The translations under genes and the position numbers were made by a program. Positions 8,778-17,269 of a stretch of DNA of 59,090 bases are shown here, one piece after another. Every line of letters begins with the position of its first letter. Position 1 is the first letter of the stretch. Below the pieces are notes generated by a model. The model did not search any database and was not told the DNA's origin. It saw only the letters and a list, made by a program, of their open reading frames with translations. Source of the DNA: a virus. The stretch is taken from the IMG/VR virus record IMGVR_UViG_3300029309_000035, positions 1-59,090 of that record. One strand, written 5' to 3'.

Positions 8778-11700
8778 ATGTTAGCTAATTATAAAACAGC
8801 TACCTTTCAAGAAACTCGAAAAGAATTATTAGACAATCAAGATAAAGGTAAGCTTACACAACAAGAAGAAATTAAAAAATTTCTACAAGACAAAGGTTAC
8901 GATTATCAAGATTTTTTTAATGAAGAAGATAGGTATGAAGCCGACTATTATAAACAACAGCAGGAAGAACAAGAAAAAGGTGCTGTTGCTAAACAATTAT
9001 TACCTGAAAGTGAAGTAGCTCGTCCTGAATTAACTGGACTAGGTGTTATTGATTCTCCGGTAAGAGTTGCTGGTAGAGCTGTTGGTGAAGCTACAACTGG
9101 ATTAAAAGATACAATAGCTACTTTTTTTCCTAAGTTTGAAGAAAAAAGAGTTGAGATTGGTAATTTTTTAAGAGAGAGTTTACCAGAAAGTGTGCAACGA
9201 TTTGTGTATCAAACTATGGATCCTTATCACGGGGGTGAAGGACTTGGGGCTACGGTCGAAGAAACAGCTGGAAAGATCGGATCTTACTTTGTTGGTTATG
9301 GTGGTGTAACTAAAGGTCTCCAAGGTATAGCTAAAATAACTCCAGGTGCTCGATCGGTAATGACTCAAACATCTCGTAAGTTAAAAAGAAAAGCTAGAAA
9401 AGCAGCTCGATTAACTGGAGCTGGAGTTCGTTTTGGTGCAGCCGCAACCATAGTAGAAGATCCAGAAGAAAATTTAGTAAATGTTTTAAACGAACAATTT
9501 CCAGAATCATTTGAGTTTCTTGAAAAATATACGATTGATCCAACCGATAAAAAATCTAAACAATATTTAGATGCTCTTGTAAACAATCTAGTAGCCGAAG
9601 GTGTGCTCACAGCTGGGGTAGCCACAGTTGGTGGTTTAGCTAAACTTTATAAAACTATTAGACGTAGTAAAACTGTTACAGAAAGATTTCCGTTAAAAGA
9701 TTTTGGAAAAAAAGCTGGTCGATTAGATAAAATAGCTGCGGGATTATCATCCAGAATGGGTGTTGATGAGTCAACTATGGAGAAATTAATTTTAAGAGAT
9801 AATGCTGCAAAATCAGCTGCAATAAAATCAACAGGTTTAGCTAGTGAATTAGAAAACTCTTTAAAAAAAATAGAGGGAATAGATGATAATTTTTTATCTG
9901 ATGTTGTTAATCAAGCTTTACAAAGTAAAAACACAATAACACGATCTGTTGACGGTCGTAGATTTGAAACAGGAACTGATGCTTTAGAAGCACTTAGACA
10001 AAAGTCTCCAGAGGCAGCTAACATAGTTAAAGAAATGAGAGACAATATTGATGAATTATCTATGTCAATTAGTGATAAAGTTGGAGGAAAATTTTCAGCA
10101 ACGATTGATAACAATCTTAAAACATATTTAAACACATCCTATAAAATATTTGATAATCCTGAATATCGTCAACAAATTTTAAAAAGAGTAAAAAATTTAA
10201 AAGATGATGATGAGGTAGTTCAAAATGCCATGATTTATATGCGAGAAAAACTTGGATCAGAGGCCACAGAAGAGTTAGCTCAAAAAGAATTAATTGAATT
10301 ATTAACTGATAAAGGGTCAAGAGAATTTTTTAAAAGTTTAAGTGGAGCTAAAGGATATAATTTATTTGGTAGTTCTAAACCGACAAAACCTAAACTTACT
10401 GATTTTGATAATAGATTAAAAGCTTTATATGGAGAGGTTAAAAATCCATTTAGAAATTATTTAAATACATTTAATAAGTTATCAGTTATTAAAGCTGAAC
10501 AAGATTTTTTAGATGAACTAGCTAGTGATCTTGTATCTCGTAACATAGCCAAAGTATCTCCTAGTGGTAGAGTGGATGATGGTTTAGTTAGTGTTGAAGA
10601 TGCGGCAAAAGCTAGGTTAGATAAAATATTTGGTAAAAATTTAACTGAAGGAAAAAAATTAAATATTCTTGATGAGAGTAATAGAGAAATTATAAGCTCT
10701 TTTGTTACTCAACCTAACGTAAAAAATCCATTTAAAGATGTTTACGTAAATGAAAATTATGTGAAAGCTATTAGTGAGGGTTTAAATATGTTGGAACAAC
10801 CAAGTGGTAATCCAATTATGAAAGCCTATGATTATTTTTTAAAAGCAAAAGGTTTATCACAGGTAATGAAAACAATCTACTCACCCTCAACACATGGTCG
10901 TAACGTCATGGGTAATGTTATGATAATGGGAGCAAACGGCATGATTCCTTTTGGTAAACAAGGCAGTCAAGCTTTTGCTGACTTAGGAAAAAGATTTGCA
11001 GGTGTATCAAATAAAGAATTAGGAGAACGATTAGCTCGATATTCTGAACTTGGTATAACTGATAGTGGAGTTGGTTTAGGAACAATAAAAGATAATTTAA
11101 ATATGTTTTTAAGTGAGCCTGATAAATGGTTAGACAAATCTATAGTACAAAAAACTAAATCAGCACCTTCTACATTTAATAAAAAACTATTTCAATTATA
11201 TCAAGCTGAAGATGACATATTTAAAATTATGCATTTTGAGAAAACAAAAGATTATTTAAAAAAAGCTTTTCCTAATAAAAATATTTCTGAGATTGAAAGT
11301 TTAGCTGCCAGTCGTACTCGTGATCTTATGCCCAACTATGCTCTTGTTCCTAAATATTTTAAACAACTAAGAGGTTTTCCTGTTGGAGACTTTTTATCTT
11401 TTCCAGCTGAGATGGTTAGAATTAGTAAAAATTTAATTAAATACACTCTTGATGATTTATCTTCTGGTAACTTTGAATTAACTAAACAAGGAGCTAAAAG
11501 ATTAGCCGGACTAACAACTGTTGGTATAAGTGGTGACTATCTTAAAAATAAATCAATGATGTTAATGAACATTAACAAAGATCAAGATGAAGCTATTAAC
11601 AATACTATACCATATTACGAACAAGATTATTCAAGAATATATTTAAGTCCTATTCAGAAACGAAAAGATGGATCAGTCGTAGTCGATTATGTAAATTTAG

Positions 11701-12560
11701 GTCCTGTTGATCCTTTTGAATATTTAAAATCAGCAGCTCGAATGGCACAAGATGCTGTGTTTAGTAATAAGCCAGTAAAAGGTGAAGAAGCTATGTATAA
11801 AATTTTTGATAGAACTCTATCACCATTTTTAGGTCCATCTATGATTGTTGAAAATTTTTTAAACTTACGTTTTAATCCTGATTCATCAGATTTTAGAACC
11901 GGAGCCATAGCTAGAGGAGTGGGTGGAGCACTTTATAAAACATTTGAACCTGGTTTTGTATCTAATTTAAGAAAAAATTTACAGGCCTATAAAAGTAGAC
12001 AGTTAAGGGGCGATGAATATGGTGTCTATGATAAAGGACTACGATCAATTCCTGATGGTGATATAGATCTTATGGCTCACTTAGGAATAAGAAGGCAACG
12101 ATTTGATATGACATCTTCTATACCATATAATTTTACACCGACGTTAAGATCCTACAGTCGTCCAGACACAAAATTAAAACAACTGTTGAGAAGTAGTGTG
12201 GGTGGACAGTTTGATCCTATTCGTCCTGTAACTCAAGAAAGAATTTATGATGCATACGTACGAGCACAAAAAAATAGACTTGTAGATCAACAAAAATTAA
12301 GAGGATTAATTAAAGATTATAAAGCCATGGGTTTTGATTTGCCAGATATTATTGCATCATTTAGTAGATATGGAGCTTTGCCTGATAAAAAACTTGGTAA
12401 AAAAAGTAGACAAGCTTTAGAGTCATCTGATTTAAATTATTTTATTCCTGTTCCATATAGTGAAGATGTAACAGCTAGAGATATATATGGTTTACAAATA
12501 CCTTATGATCAAATGGATGATCTTTATAGATCATTGAGTAATAATAAAATAGAAAAATAA
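8778..12560 (+). CDS. largest internal virion / DNA ejection protein (1260 aa)
   Basis: The longest gene of the window (1260 residues), starting 3 bases after the preceding stop. It is helical and rich in Lys, Leu and Asn, with short amphipathic/hydrophobic stretches near residues 160-190 and 270-300. I see no lytic transglycosylase motif (no recognisable ES..NP..Y pattern), although T7 gp16 carries one. If peptidoglycan is opened during entry, another protein must do it, for example the lysozyme domain on the portal. Role as an internal core protein is inferred from size and position at the end of the structural block. Confidence 0.6.
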   Translation: MLANYKTATFQETRKELLDNQDKGKLTQQEEIKKFLQDKGYDYQDFFNEEDRYEADYYKQQQEEQEKGAVAKQLLPESEVARPELTGLGVIDSPVRVAGRAVGEATTGLKDTIATFFPKFEEKRVEIGNFLRESLPESVQRFVYQTMDPYHGGEGLGATVEETAGKIGSYFVGYGGVTKGLQGIAKITPGARSVMTQTSRKLKRKARKAARLTGAGVRFGAAATIVEDPEENLVNVLNEQFPESFEFLEKYTIDPTDKKSKQYLDALVNNLVAEGVLTAGVATVGGLAKLYKTIRRSKTVTERFPLKDFGKKAGRLDKIAAGLSSRMGVDESTMEKLILRDNAAKSAAIKSTGLASELENSLKKIEGIDDNFLSDVVNQALQSKNTITRSVDGRRFETGTDALEALRQKSPEAANIVKEMRDNIDELSMSISDKVGGKFSATIDNNLKTYLNTSYKIFDNPEYRQQILKRVKNLKDDDEVVQNAMIYMREKLGSEATEELAQKELIELLTDKGSREFFKSLSGAKGYNLFGSSKPTKPKLTDFDNRLKALYGEVKNPFRNYLNTFNKLSVIKAEQDFLDELASDLVSRNIAKVSPSGRVDDGLVSVEDAAKARLDKIFGKNLTEGKKLNILDESNREIISSFVTQPNVKNPFKDVYVNENYVKAISEGLNMLEQPSGNPIMKAYDYFLKAKGLSQVMKTIYSPSTHGRNVMGNVMIMGANGMIPFGKQGSQAFADLGKRFAGVSNKELGERLARYSELGITDSGVGLGTIKDNLNMFLSEPDKWLDKSIVQKTKSAPSTFNKKLFQLYQAEDDIFKIMHFEKTKDYLKKAFPNKNISEIESLAASRTRDLMPNYALVPKYFKQLRGFPVGDFLSFPAEMVRISKNLIKYTLDDLSSGNFELTKQGAKRLAGLTTVGISGDYLKNKSMMLMNINKDQDEAINNTIPYYEQDYSRIYLSPIQKRKDGSVVVDYVNLGPVDPFEYLKSAARMAQDAVFSNKPVKGEEAMYKIFDRTLSPFLGPSMIVENFLNLRFNPDSSDFRTGAIARGVGGALYKTFEPGFVSNLRKNLQAYKSRQLRGDEYGVYDKGLRSIPDGDIDLMAHLGIRRQRFDMTSSIPYNFTPTLRSYSRPDTKLKQLLRSSVGGQFDPIRPVTQERIYDAYVRAQKNRLVDQQKLRGLIKDYKAMGFDLPDIIASFSRYGALPDKKLGKKSRQALESSDLNYFIPVPYSEDVTARDIYGLQIPYDQMDDLYRSLSNNKIEK

Positions 12561-12575
12561 CACTCTGTCAAAATG

Positions 12576-12616
12576 TTGACATAACAGTTGACACTATAAA
12601 TAAATAACTATATATC
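12576..12616 (+). promoter_or_regulatory. candidate sigma70-type promoter with two tandem TTGACA boxes
   Basis: In the 63-base gap after the internal virion gene, two perfect TTGACA hexamers lie at 12576-12581 and 12588-12593. The second is followed after 17 bases by TATATC (12611-12616). Transcription would begin at or just before ATG 12624, giving a very short or absent leader. This would drive the glycosyltransferase-holin-pqqA block separately from the structural genes. Confidence 0.5.
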
Positions 12617-12623
12617 TATACAA

Positions 12624-13409
12624 ATGAAAGATGTCCATGTGGCGATCGGTTGGGACTCCCGTGAAATAGATGCTTATCAAGTATGTGAACATTCACTTGT
12701 AAGACGTTCATCTATACCGGTAGCTGTAACACCCCTTATGCATAACAATCTACGATACTTTAGATTATTTAATCGTGAGTGGCGGATTGATAAAAAAGGA
12801 CAACACTGGGATGTGGAGGACAATGCTCCTTTTTCGACAGAGTTTAGTCACACTCGTTTTCTTGTGCCAGAATTAGCCAGACGTAATAAAGTAAAAGGCT
12901 GGGTAATCTTTTGTGATTGTGATTTCTTATGGCTTGATGATATAAAAAATTTACTGGATGAACTTGATGATAGTTACCCTGTATGTGCAGTTCATTTTAA
13001 TTATGAACCCGAAAGCAATACAAAGATGGACAACAAGATACAAACAAAATACAACTGTAAATTGTGGTCTTCTCTCATGGCTTTTAATATGAATCACAAA
13101 GCCAATAAAAAACTTACACATAGTGCTGTTAACGAAATGAAAGGTCTTGATCTTCATCAGTTTGCTTGGTTACCAAAGGGGCCTGGTAGTGTAGGAGAGA
13201 TAAACCCACGATGGAATTATGTTCCAGGCATTATGGGAGAAAACACACCACTTCAACCCTCAGCTGTTCATTTTTCTTTGGGCGGTCCGTGGATGAAGGG
13301 CTTTAAAGATTGTGAGTTTTCAGACAAATGGTTTGCTGAAAGAGCACACAGAGAATATCAAACAGGAGATACATTAAAGGATATGAAATGTCTACATTTT
13401 CACTTGTAA
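12624..13409 (+). CDS. glycosyltransferase-like protein, GT-A fold
   Basis: A 261-residue protein. The segment KGWVIFCDCDFLWLDD (D98-C-D100) is a DxD motif at the end of a hydrophobic strand, the metal/nucleotide-sugar binding site of GT-A glycosyltransferases. The N-terminal VHVAIGWDSREIDAYQVCE strand and the C-terminal 'PSAVHFSLGGPWMKGFKDCE' resemble GT8-like or marine-phage-specific relatives. It has no Shine-Dalgarno and may be read from a nearly leaderless transcript (see promoter 12576-12616). It overlaps the next gene by 22 bases. Likely role: adding sugars to a virion protein, phage DNA or host surface glycan; the acceptor is unknown. Confidence 0.65.
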   Translation: MKDVHVAIGWDSREIDAYQVCEHSLVRRSSIPVAVTPLMHNNLRYFRLFNREWRIDKKGQHWDVEDNAPFSTEFSHTRFLVPELARRNKVKGWVIFCDCDFLWLDDIKNLLDELDDSYPVCAVHFNYEPESNTKMDNKIQTKYNCKLWSSLMAFNMNHKANKKLTHSAVNEMKGLDLHQFAWLPKGPGSVGEINPRWNYVPGIMGENTPLQPSAVHFSLGGPWMKGFKDCEFSDKWFAERAHREYQTGDTLKDMKCLHFHL

Positions 13410-15019
13410 CATCATTTAGAGGCGACCATTGGAATATCTATGCCAAAGATTGTATAGAAAGTTTTATCAAACACTGGCCTGAAGACACCAAACTTTATGC
13501 TTATTATAATGATTGGCCCGAACGTGGTCTTCAATCGTACGATCCCAAAAGAGTAGAGTTTATAGATCTTATGGGTGCCTCCCAAGAGCTATGTGAATTT
13601 TTTAAAAAATTTAAAAGTCCAAAAGACACACCCAACTGGAGAACAGATGTTAAACGATGGGCATACAAAGTCTATACCGAATATGAGTTCTTTGTAAAGA
13701 ATCCACCAAAGTGTGATGTAGGTATATGGATTGATGCTGATACTGTAACATACAATGACATACCCAAAGCTAAGCTTGAAGAGTGGATGCCTAAAGATAA
13801 AGATATAGCTGTGCTTGGTCGTGAAGCTGTAAATTATATTGAAGCTGGTTTTGTTATGATGCAGATGACAGAACTTAATAAAGCTTTGTTTGCAGATTTA
13901 TTTGGAGTGTGGAACTCTGGTGAAATCTACAACTACAAAGAATGGCATGATGCGTTTGTGTTTACTAGAATCATGAATCTACATCAAGCACATGGTTTAC
14001 AGATAAATAATCTGTCACCTCATTGTGCTGACCTCAATGCATTCGAAGCCTCACCCCTTGTGAGATACATGTATCACAACAAAGGTCTACTTAAATTTAA
14101 ACAAGAACAAGCTGGTCAAGAACCGCCACAAACAAAAGTCAAAGCAACAAAGACAGAAGAATCAACTAAGAAACCTATCGTTGTTACACCACAGGACTGC
14201 ATGCCTATAGAAGATATTCGTATGAATATTCTTACAAATGCTAAACGTCTGCCAATATCCATAACAAAACGGTGTCAATGGAATGATGAAGAAGTAGCTA
14301 TTGTGTCGGCCGGCCCGTCACTTAAAAAAAGTTTTAGAGAGATACAACAATTACAAAACAGAGGAGTAAGAATTGTATGTGTTAAACACAGTCACAATAC
14401 TCTCCTTGAAAATAATATCCAACCGTGGGCTTGTACAATATTAGATCCAAGACCCTTCAATGAAAAATCTACACATGGTTATGTACGTAAAGAATTGTTA
14501 GCTGAGCCACATCCACGAGTAATGTATTGGGTAGCAACTATGTCTAACCCCGATGTGGTTACACACTTGCTTGATAAGAAAGCAAAGGTTGTAGCTTGGG
14601 ATGCTTATTGTAATGCAATAGAAGGATGGGACTTTTTCAAAGATAGACTGCTTATCACGGGTGGTACATGTGCCGGTATGAGATCAATAGGATTATTACA
14701 CACCCTTGGTTTTAGAACTATGCATCTATATGGTTTTGATTCGTGTATTGAAGGTGAACCAGAAAACAAGGATGAGTTAGCTGAAGACGGTCGTAAGAAA
14801 TGGTTGAAGGTATCGGTTGGTGAAGACAACAAACCATACTGGACAACGGGTGAATTACTGGCTCAAGCTCAAGACTTTGAAAAGCTTATGCAAAGAGAAG
14901 AGATAGATCTTGATATTCATGTTCATGGTGATGGGTTAGTTAAAGCATTATGGGACGACGGATTAAAAGATAAGATAGAAAAAACAACATACAAGGAGAT
15001 CTTCGATGACATCCCGTAA
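13388..15019 (+). CDS. two-domain protein: GT-A glycosyltransferase fused to MptE/DUF115-like domain
   Basis: A 543-residue protein. Residues 1-235 carry a second GT-A-like domain with 'VGIWIDADTV' (D116-A-D118). Residues about 236-290 are a Lys/Thr/Pro linker. Residues about 300-540 resemble the DUF115 / 6-hydroxymethylpterin diphosphokinase MptE-like family: VAIVSAGPSLKKSFREIQQL (a nucleotide-binding SAGPSL loop), then VCVKHSHNTLLENNIQPW, LLITGGTCAGMRSIGL and HLYGFDSC. In bacteria DUF115 proteins occur in flagellin glycosylation (Maf-type) clusters. The fusion therefore fits a glycan-transfer role better than pterin synthesis. It overlaps both neighbours (22 and 14 bases), suggesting one translationally coupled three-gene unit. 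Confidence 0.65.
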   Translation: MSTFSLVTSFRGDHWNIYAKDCIESFIKHWPEDTKLYAYYNDWPERGLQSYDPKRVEFIDLMGASQELCEFFKKFKSPKDTPNWRTDVKRWAYKVYTEYEFFVKNPPKCDVGIWIDADTVTYNDIPKAKLEEWMPKDKDIAVLGREAVNYIEAGFVMMQMTELNKALFADLFGVWNSGEIYNYKEWHDAFVFTRIMNLHQAHGLQINNLSPHCADLNAFEASPLVRYMYHNKGLLKFKQEQAGQEPPQTKVKATKTEESTKKPIVVTPQDCMPIEDIRMNILTNAKRLPISITKRCQWNDEEVAIVSAGPSLKKSFREIQQLQNRGVRIVCVKHSHNTLLENNIQPWACTILDPRPFNEKSTHGYVRKELLAEPHPRVMYWVATMSNPDVVTHLLDKKAKVVAWDAYCNAIEGWDFFKDRLLITGGTCAGMRSIGLLHTLGFRTMHLYGFDSCIEGEPENKDELAEDGRKKWLKVSVGEDNKPYWTTGELLAQAQDFEKLMQREEIDLDIHVHGDGLVKALWDDGLKDKIEKTTYKEIFDDIP

Positions 15020-15914
15020 AGTAGTAGGAGTATTTTTAAACTCTGCCACACATCAACCTCACGTTAATACACTCACAGCCATGACTCATGGTATTAGAGA
15101 GACAACAGATAACCTTGTTTTCTTATCTAACTCTACGAAGTATATGGATTGTGATGTGGCTATCATCTTTGGGTCATGGAAAGACAGACATACGCAACAT
15201 CACATTTTAAAAAATGATGTCGTAAATAATCACAAAGGTGATTTATTAGTAGTTGAGACTCCGTTACTTGGCAGAACTATAACAGAAGATCATAGATACT
15301 ACAGAGTGGGTAAAGGACATTACATGGACTCACTGGGATACTTTAATAATAAAAACTCTGATAAAGATAGATGGGGTATTATTAGAACTGATCTTAGCCT
15401 TGATGTAAAAGACTGGAGAAAAGATGGTAAACATATAATGTTTCTTATGCAACTACCAGGAGATGCGGCAACAGCTGATGTTGATATTCTTAAATGGTTA
15501 CAAGATGAAATAGTAAAGTGTAAAAAAATATCTGACAGACCTGTTAGAGTTCGTATGCATCCGTTAATATCATCTTATGACCTATCTAAATTTGAAGAGT
15601 TTGTGGAGAAACAAAAAGATGTTAGCATGGTGTTCGGACATAAAGATCCGATTGCAATGGATCTGGAAAACTGTTGGGCGACGGTTGCCTTTACAAGTGG
15701 AGGGGCTGTGGATAGTTTGCTTGCTGGTATCCCTGTTATTACACCTAGTCCTCTTAACTTTGCTTATCCAATATCATCCCATTCCATAGATGATGTAGAG
15801 AATCCAAAGATGGAAGACCGTCAACAGCTACTTAATGATCTAGCTTACACACAATGGACCGTGACCGAGATGGCTCATGGTCTACCTTACAAACATTTAC
15901 TAGCCAATGACTGA
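15006..15914 (+). CDS. glycosyltransferase-like protein, probably GT-B fold
   Basis: A 302-residue protein overlapping the preceding gene by 14 bases. The C-terminal region 'ATVAFTSGGAVDSLLAGIPVIT' is the typical GT-B signature in which a Ser/Gly-rich loop binds the phosphates of the donor and 'A..AGIPV' follows. The N-terminal half begins with a strand (VVGVFLNSATHQ) and contains 'CDVAIIFGSWK'. Similar proteins accompany capsule or glycan genes. Together with the two upstream genes it makes a phage glycosylation cassette. Donor and acceptor cannot be told from sequence. Confidence 0.55.
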   Translation: MTSRKVVGVFLNSATHQPHVNTLTAMTHGIRETTDNLVFLSNSTKYMDCDVAIIFGSWKDRHTQHHILKNDVVNNHKGDLLVVETPLLGRTITEDHRYYRVGKGHYMDSLGYFNNKNSDKDRWGIIRTDLSLDVKDWRKDGKHIMFLMQLPGDAATADVDILKWLQDEIVKCKKISDRPVRVRMHPLISSYDLSKFEEFVEKQKDVSMVFGHKDPIAMDLENCWATVAFTSGGAVDSLLAGIPVITPSPLNFAYPISSHSIDDVENPKMEDRQQLLNDLAYTQWTVTEMAHGLPYKHLLAND

Positions 15915-16224
15915 TAATAAAGATAAAGACAAAGAAGATGTCGTTGTAAACTTATTTAAAGATAAAGATGAGCACATCATGACAACAGGTGCAGCTCAAC
16001 AAATACCAACGGAACACTTTACAAAATTAGTTATTGATCAGATTGATCGTGTAAAAGATGATGCTAATAAACATAAGGCTGTCGGTGTTATTGCGGTGTT
16101 GTTTGATGATAAAGGACCTCTGTCTGATTATTTTGCCGGTAGTGTTAACTTACATATGGCCTATGTTTTGATGGACCAACTAAAGAATGTTATACTAGAG
16201 AAACTTGAAGAAGGGACAGAGTAA
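15907..16224 (+). CDS. hypothetical protein upstream of holin
   Basis: A 105-residue acidic protein, overlapping the preceding gene by 8 bases and the holin start by 1 base (TAATG). The N-terminus is rich in Asp/Lys and the C-terminal half is helical (FAGSVNLHMAYVLMDQLKNV). No membrane segment is present. I do not recognise the family. The tight coupling to the holin suggests late expression and possibly a lysis- or virion-related role. Confidence 0.55.
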   Translation: MTDNKDKDKEDVVVNLFKDKDEHIMTTGAAQQIPTEHFTKLVIDQIDRVKDDANKHKAVGVIAVLFDDKGPLSDYFAGSVNLHMAYVLMDQLKNVILEKLEEGTE

Positions 16225-16634
16225 TGTTAACAGCATTGATAGGTCCAGTTACTGGTCTACTGGATAAATTTATAGAAGACAAAGATCAAAAAGCTAGGTT
16301 GGCTCATGACATTGCTACCATGTCAGAGAAACATGCTAATGCTCTAGCTAAAGAACAGGCCAAAGCTAATACTGAAGCAGCTAAACATCCGAGTATGTTT
16401 GTTGCCGGAGCACGTCCAGCTATCATGTGGGTGTGTGCTATTGGTTTGTTTGTAAACTTTTTTATATTACCGTTAATGACTTGGTTCACAGCCTTGTTTG
16501 CACCAGAAATAAATATGCCAAACTTTGTGGACACAGGTGAACTCATCTCTCTAACCATTGCCTTACTGGGAATGGGTGGACTCCGTAGTTGGGAAAAGAC
16601 AAAAGGGGTTGCCAGAGAGAACATGAAGAAGTAA
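16224..16634 (+). CDS. holin, 3-TM GTA-type family
   Basis: A 136-residue protein with an N-terminal amphipathic helical part (residues 1-55). Hydrophobic segments follow around residues 65-85 (PAIMWVCAIGLFVNFFILPL) and 85-95, and a last one at 108-122 (LISLTIALLGMGGLRSWEK). The 'ARPAIMWVC...FFILP' and 'GMGGLRSWEKTKGV' signatures match the 3-TM holins described from gene transfer agents (GTA_holin_3TM). It should permeabilise the inner membrane at lysis. The only recognised cell-wall hydrolase of the window is the lysozyme domain on the portal gene far upstream in the late transcript. Confidence 0.85.
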   Translation: MLTALIGPVTGLLDKFIEDKDQKARLAHDIATMSEKHANALAKEQAKANTEAAKHPSMFVAGARPAIMWVCAIGLFVNFFILPLMTWFTALFAPEINMPNFVDTGELISLTIALLGMGGLRSWEKTKGVARENMKK

Positions 16635-16681
16635 TATATAAATATCAGTGGACTGCGGTCATTCGATGGCAACCAGCACTG

Positions 16682-16699
16682 TTTGTTAACCATAACAAA
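16682..16699 (+). promoter_or_regulatory. small hairpin just before the pqqA ribosome-binding site
   Basis: TTTGTTA (16682-16688) and TAACAAA (16693-16699) form a perfect 7-bp stem with a 4-base loop. It ends one base before the GGAG at 16701. It is AT-rich and weak, has no T-run, and so is unlikely to be a terminator. It could tune translation of the peptide gene downstream. Confidence 0.35.
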
Positions 16700-16710
16700 T
16701 GGAGTTGACT

Positions 16711-16785
16711 ATGTGGTCTAAACCAATAATCACAGAAATAGCAATCGGTCTTGAGATCAATAGCTATGCATGTGCAGAGAAATAG
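16711..16785 (+). CDS. pqqA: PqqA-like peptide, coenzyme PQQ precursor
   Basis: A 24-residue peptide starting MWSKP and containing GLEINSY, ending with TAG 16783-16785. GGAG at 16701-16704 lies 6 bases before ATG. PqqA is the ribosomal precursor of pyrroloquinoline quinone. The radical SAM enzyme PqqE joins its conserved Glu and Tyr side chains, which become the cofactor. In the 23-residue Klebsiella PqqA these are Glu15 and Tyr19; here Glu15 and Tyr19 occupy the same numbers, with Met1, Trp2, Lys4, Pro5, Gly13 and Leu14 also conserved. No pqqB, C, D or E is visible in the window, so any PQQ would depend on host enzymes. The next gene starts inside or one base after it. Confidence 0.8.
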   Translation: MWSKPIITEIAIGLEINSYACAEK

Positions 16786-17071
16786 TATGGTGGGAGCCTT
16801 AGTGCTCCCCCTATTACTTTCGTTCTGCGATCCTGTTCTTGCCACCAAGGGTAGGCTGTACGATCAACGCAACCAATACTTTGTAACTTGTAGATTACAC
16901 AAAGAGAAAAGAGTTGAACCTTTTTTTGGGGAAGATTCTGTCAAATGCTTTTATACCTGTACCGATAAAGATAATATAGTTATAACAACACACAGTGATC
17001 ATGTGTGTGAAAAACAAATACAAACTCCAAGGGGAGATCAAAGGGATTGGCGAAACAGATTGAAGTATTAA
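16766..17071 (+). CDS. small secreted Cys-containing protein
   Basis: About 101 residues from ATG 16766; ATG 16787, one base after the pqqA stop, is the alternative start and would give 94 residues. The earlier start supplies an Arg-containing n-region before a hydrophobic core (MVGALVLPLLLSFCDPVLA) and a plausible signal-peptidase site after 'PVLA'. The mature part is short, charged and has four cysteines (TCRLHK, KCFYTC, HVCEK), which fits two disulphides in the periplasm. The Cys in the h-region is preceded by Phe, so a lipobox is unlikely. Function unknown. Position after the holin fits lysis or envelope functions such as a spanin-like role, but no spanin signature is present. Confidence 0.6.
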   Translation: MHVQRNSMVGALVLPLLLSFCDPVLATKGRLYDQRNQYFVTCRLHKEKRVEPFFGEDSVKCFYTCTDKDNIVITTHSDHVCEKQIQTPRGDQRDWRNRLKY

Positions 17072-17211
17072 CCTTACAAGATTGTAGTGGAGAAAGATTT
17101 CCAGTAAAAAAATGTAGTCGTGCAGCTTATAAAAGTCCAGTAGTTTATTATGGTAAAAAAATTTCAAAGAGTAGAATACAATCCAATAAAGAAAACAAAG
17201 AGAAGATATAA
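17047..17211 (+). CDS. possible small basic protein (TTG start)
   Basis: An open frame of 54 residues with TTG 17047, overlapping the secreted-protein gene by 25 bases; AAGGGGAGATC and AAAGGG lie just upstream. It reads AKQIEVLTLQDCSGERFPVK, with a second Cys and a basic 'YYGKKISKSRIQSNK' tail. The composition looks protein-like and it continues the plus-strand transcript. However, there is no ATG and I know no family. It could also be reached by a frameshift from the upstream gene. Confidence 0.35.
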   Translation: MAKQIEVLTLQDCSGERFPVKKCSRAAYKSPVVYYGKKISKSRIQSNKENKEKI

Positions 17212-17269
17212 GAAGCTGGGTCTTAGACATCGAAAACAACTAGGACCTAAATCACATCTAAGGAGTTAA
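17150..17269 (+). CDS. possible very basic 39-residue peptide
   Basis: ATG 17150 to TAA 17267-17269 encodes a peptide with about 17 Lys/Arg/His (KKTKRRYKKLGLRHRKQLG). It overlaps the preceding possible gene out of frame and ends just before the terminator hairpin. No Shine-Dalgarno is visible, so it would need translational coupling. Basic peptides of this size are common among this phage's virion genes. Confidence 0.35.
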   Translation: MVKKFQRVEYNPIKKTKRRYKKLGLRHRKQLGPKSHLRS

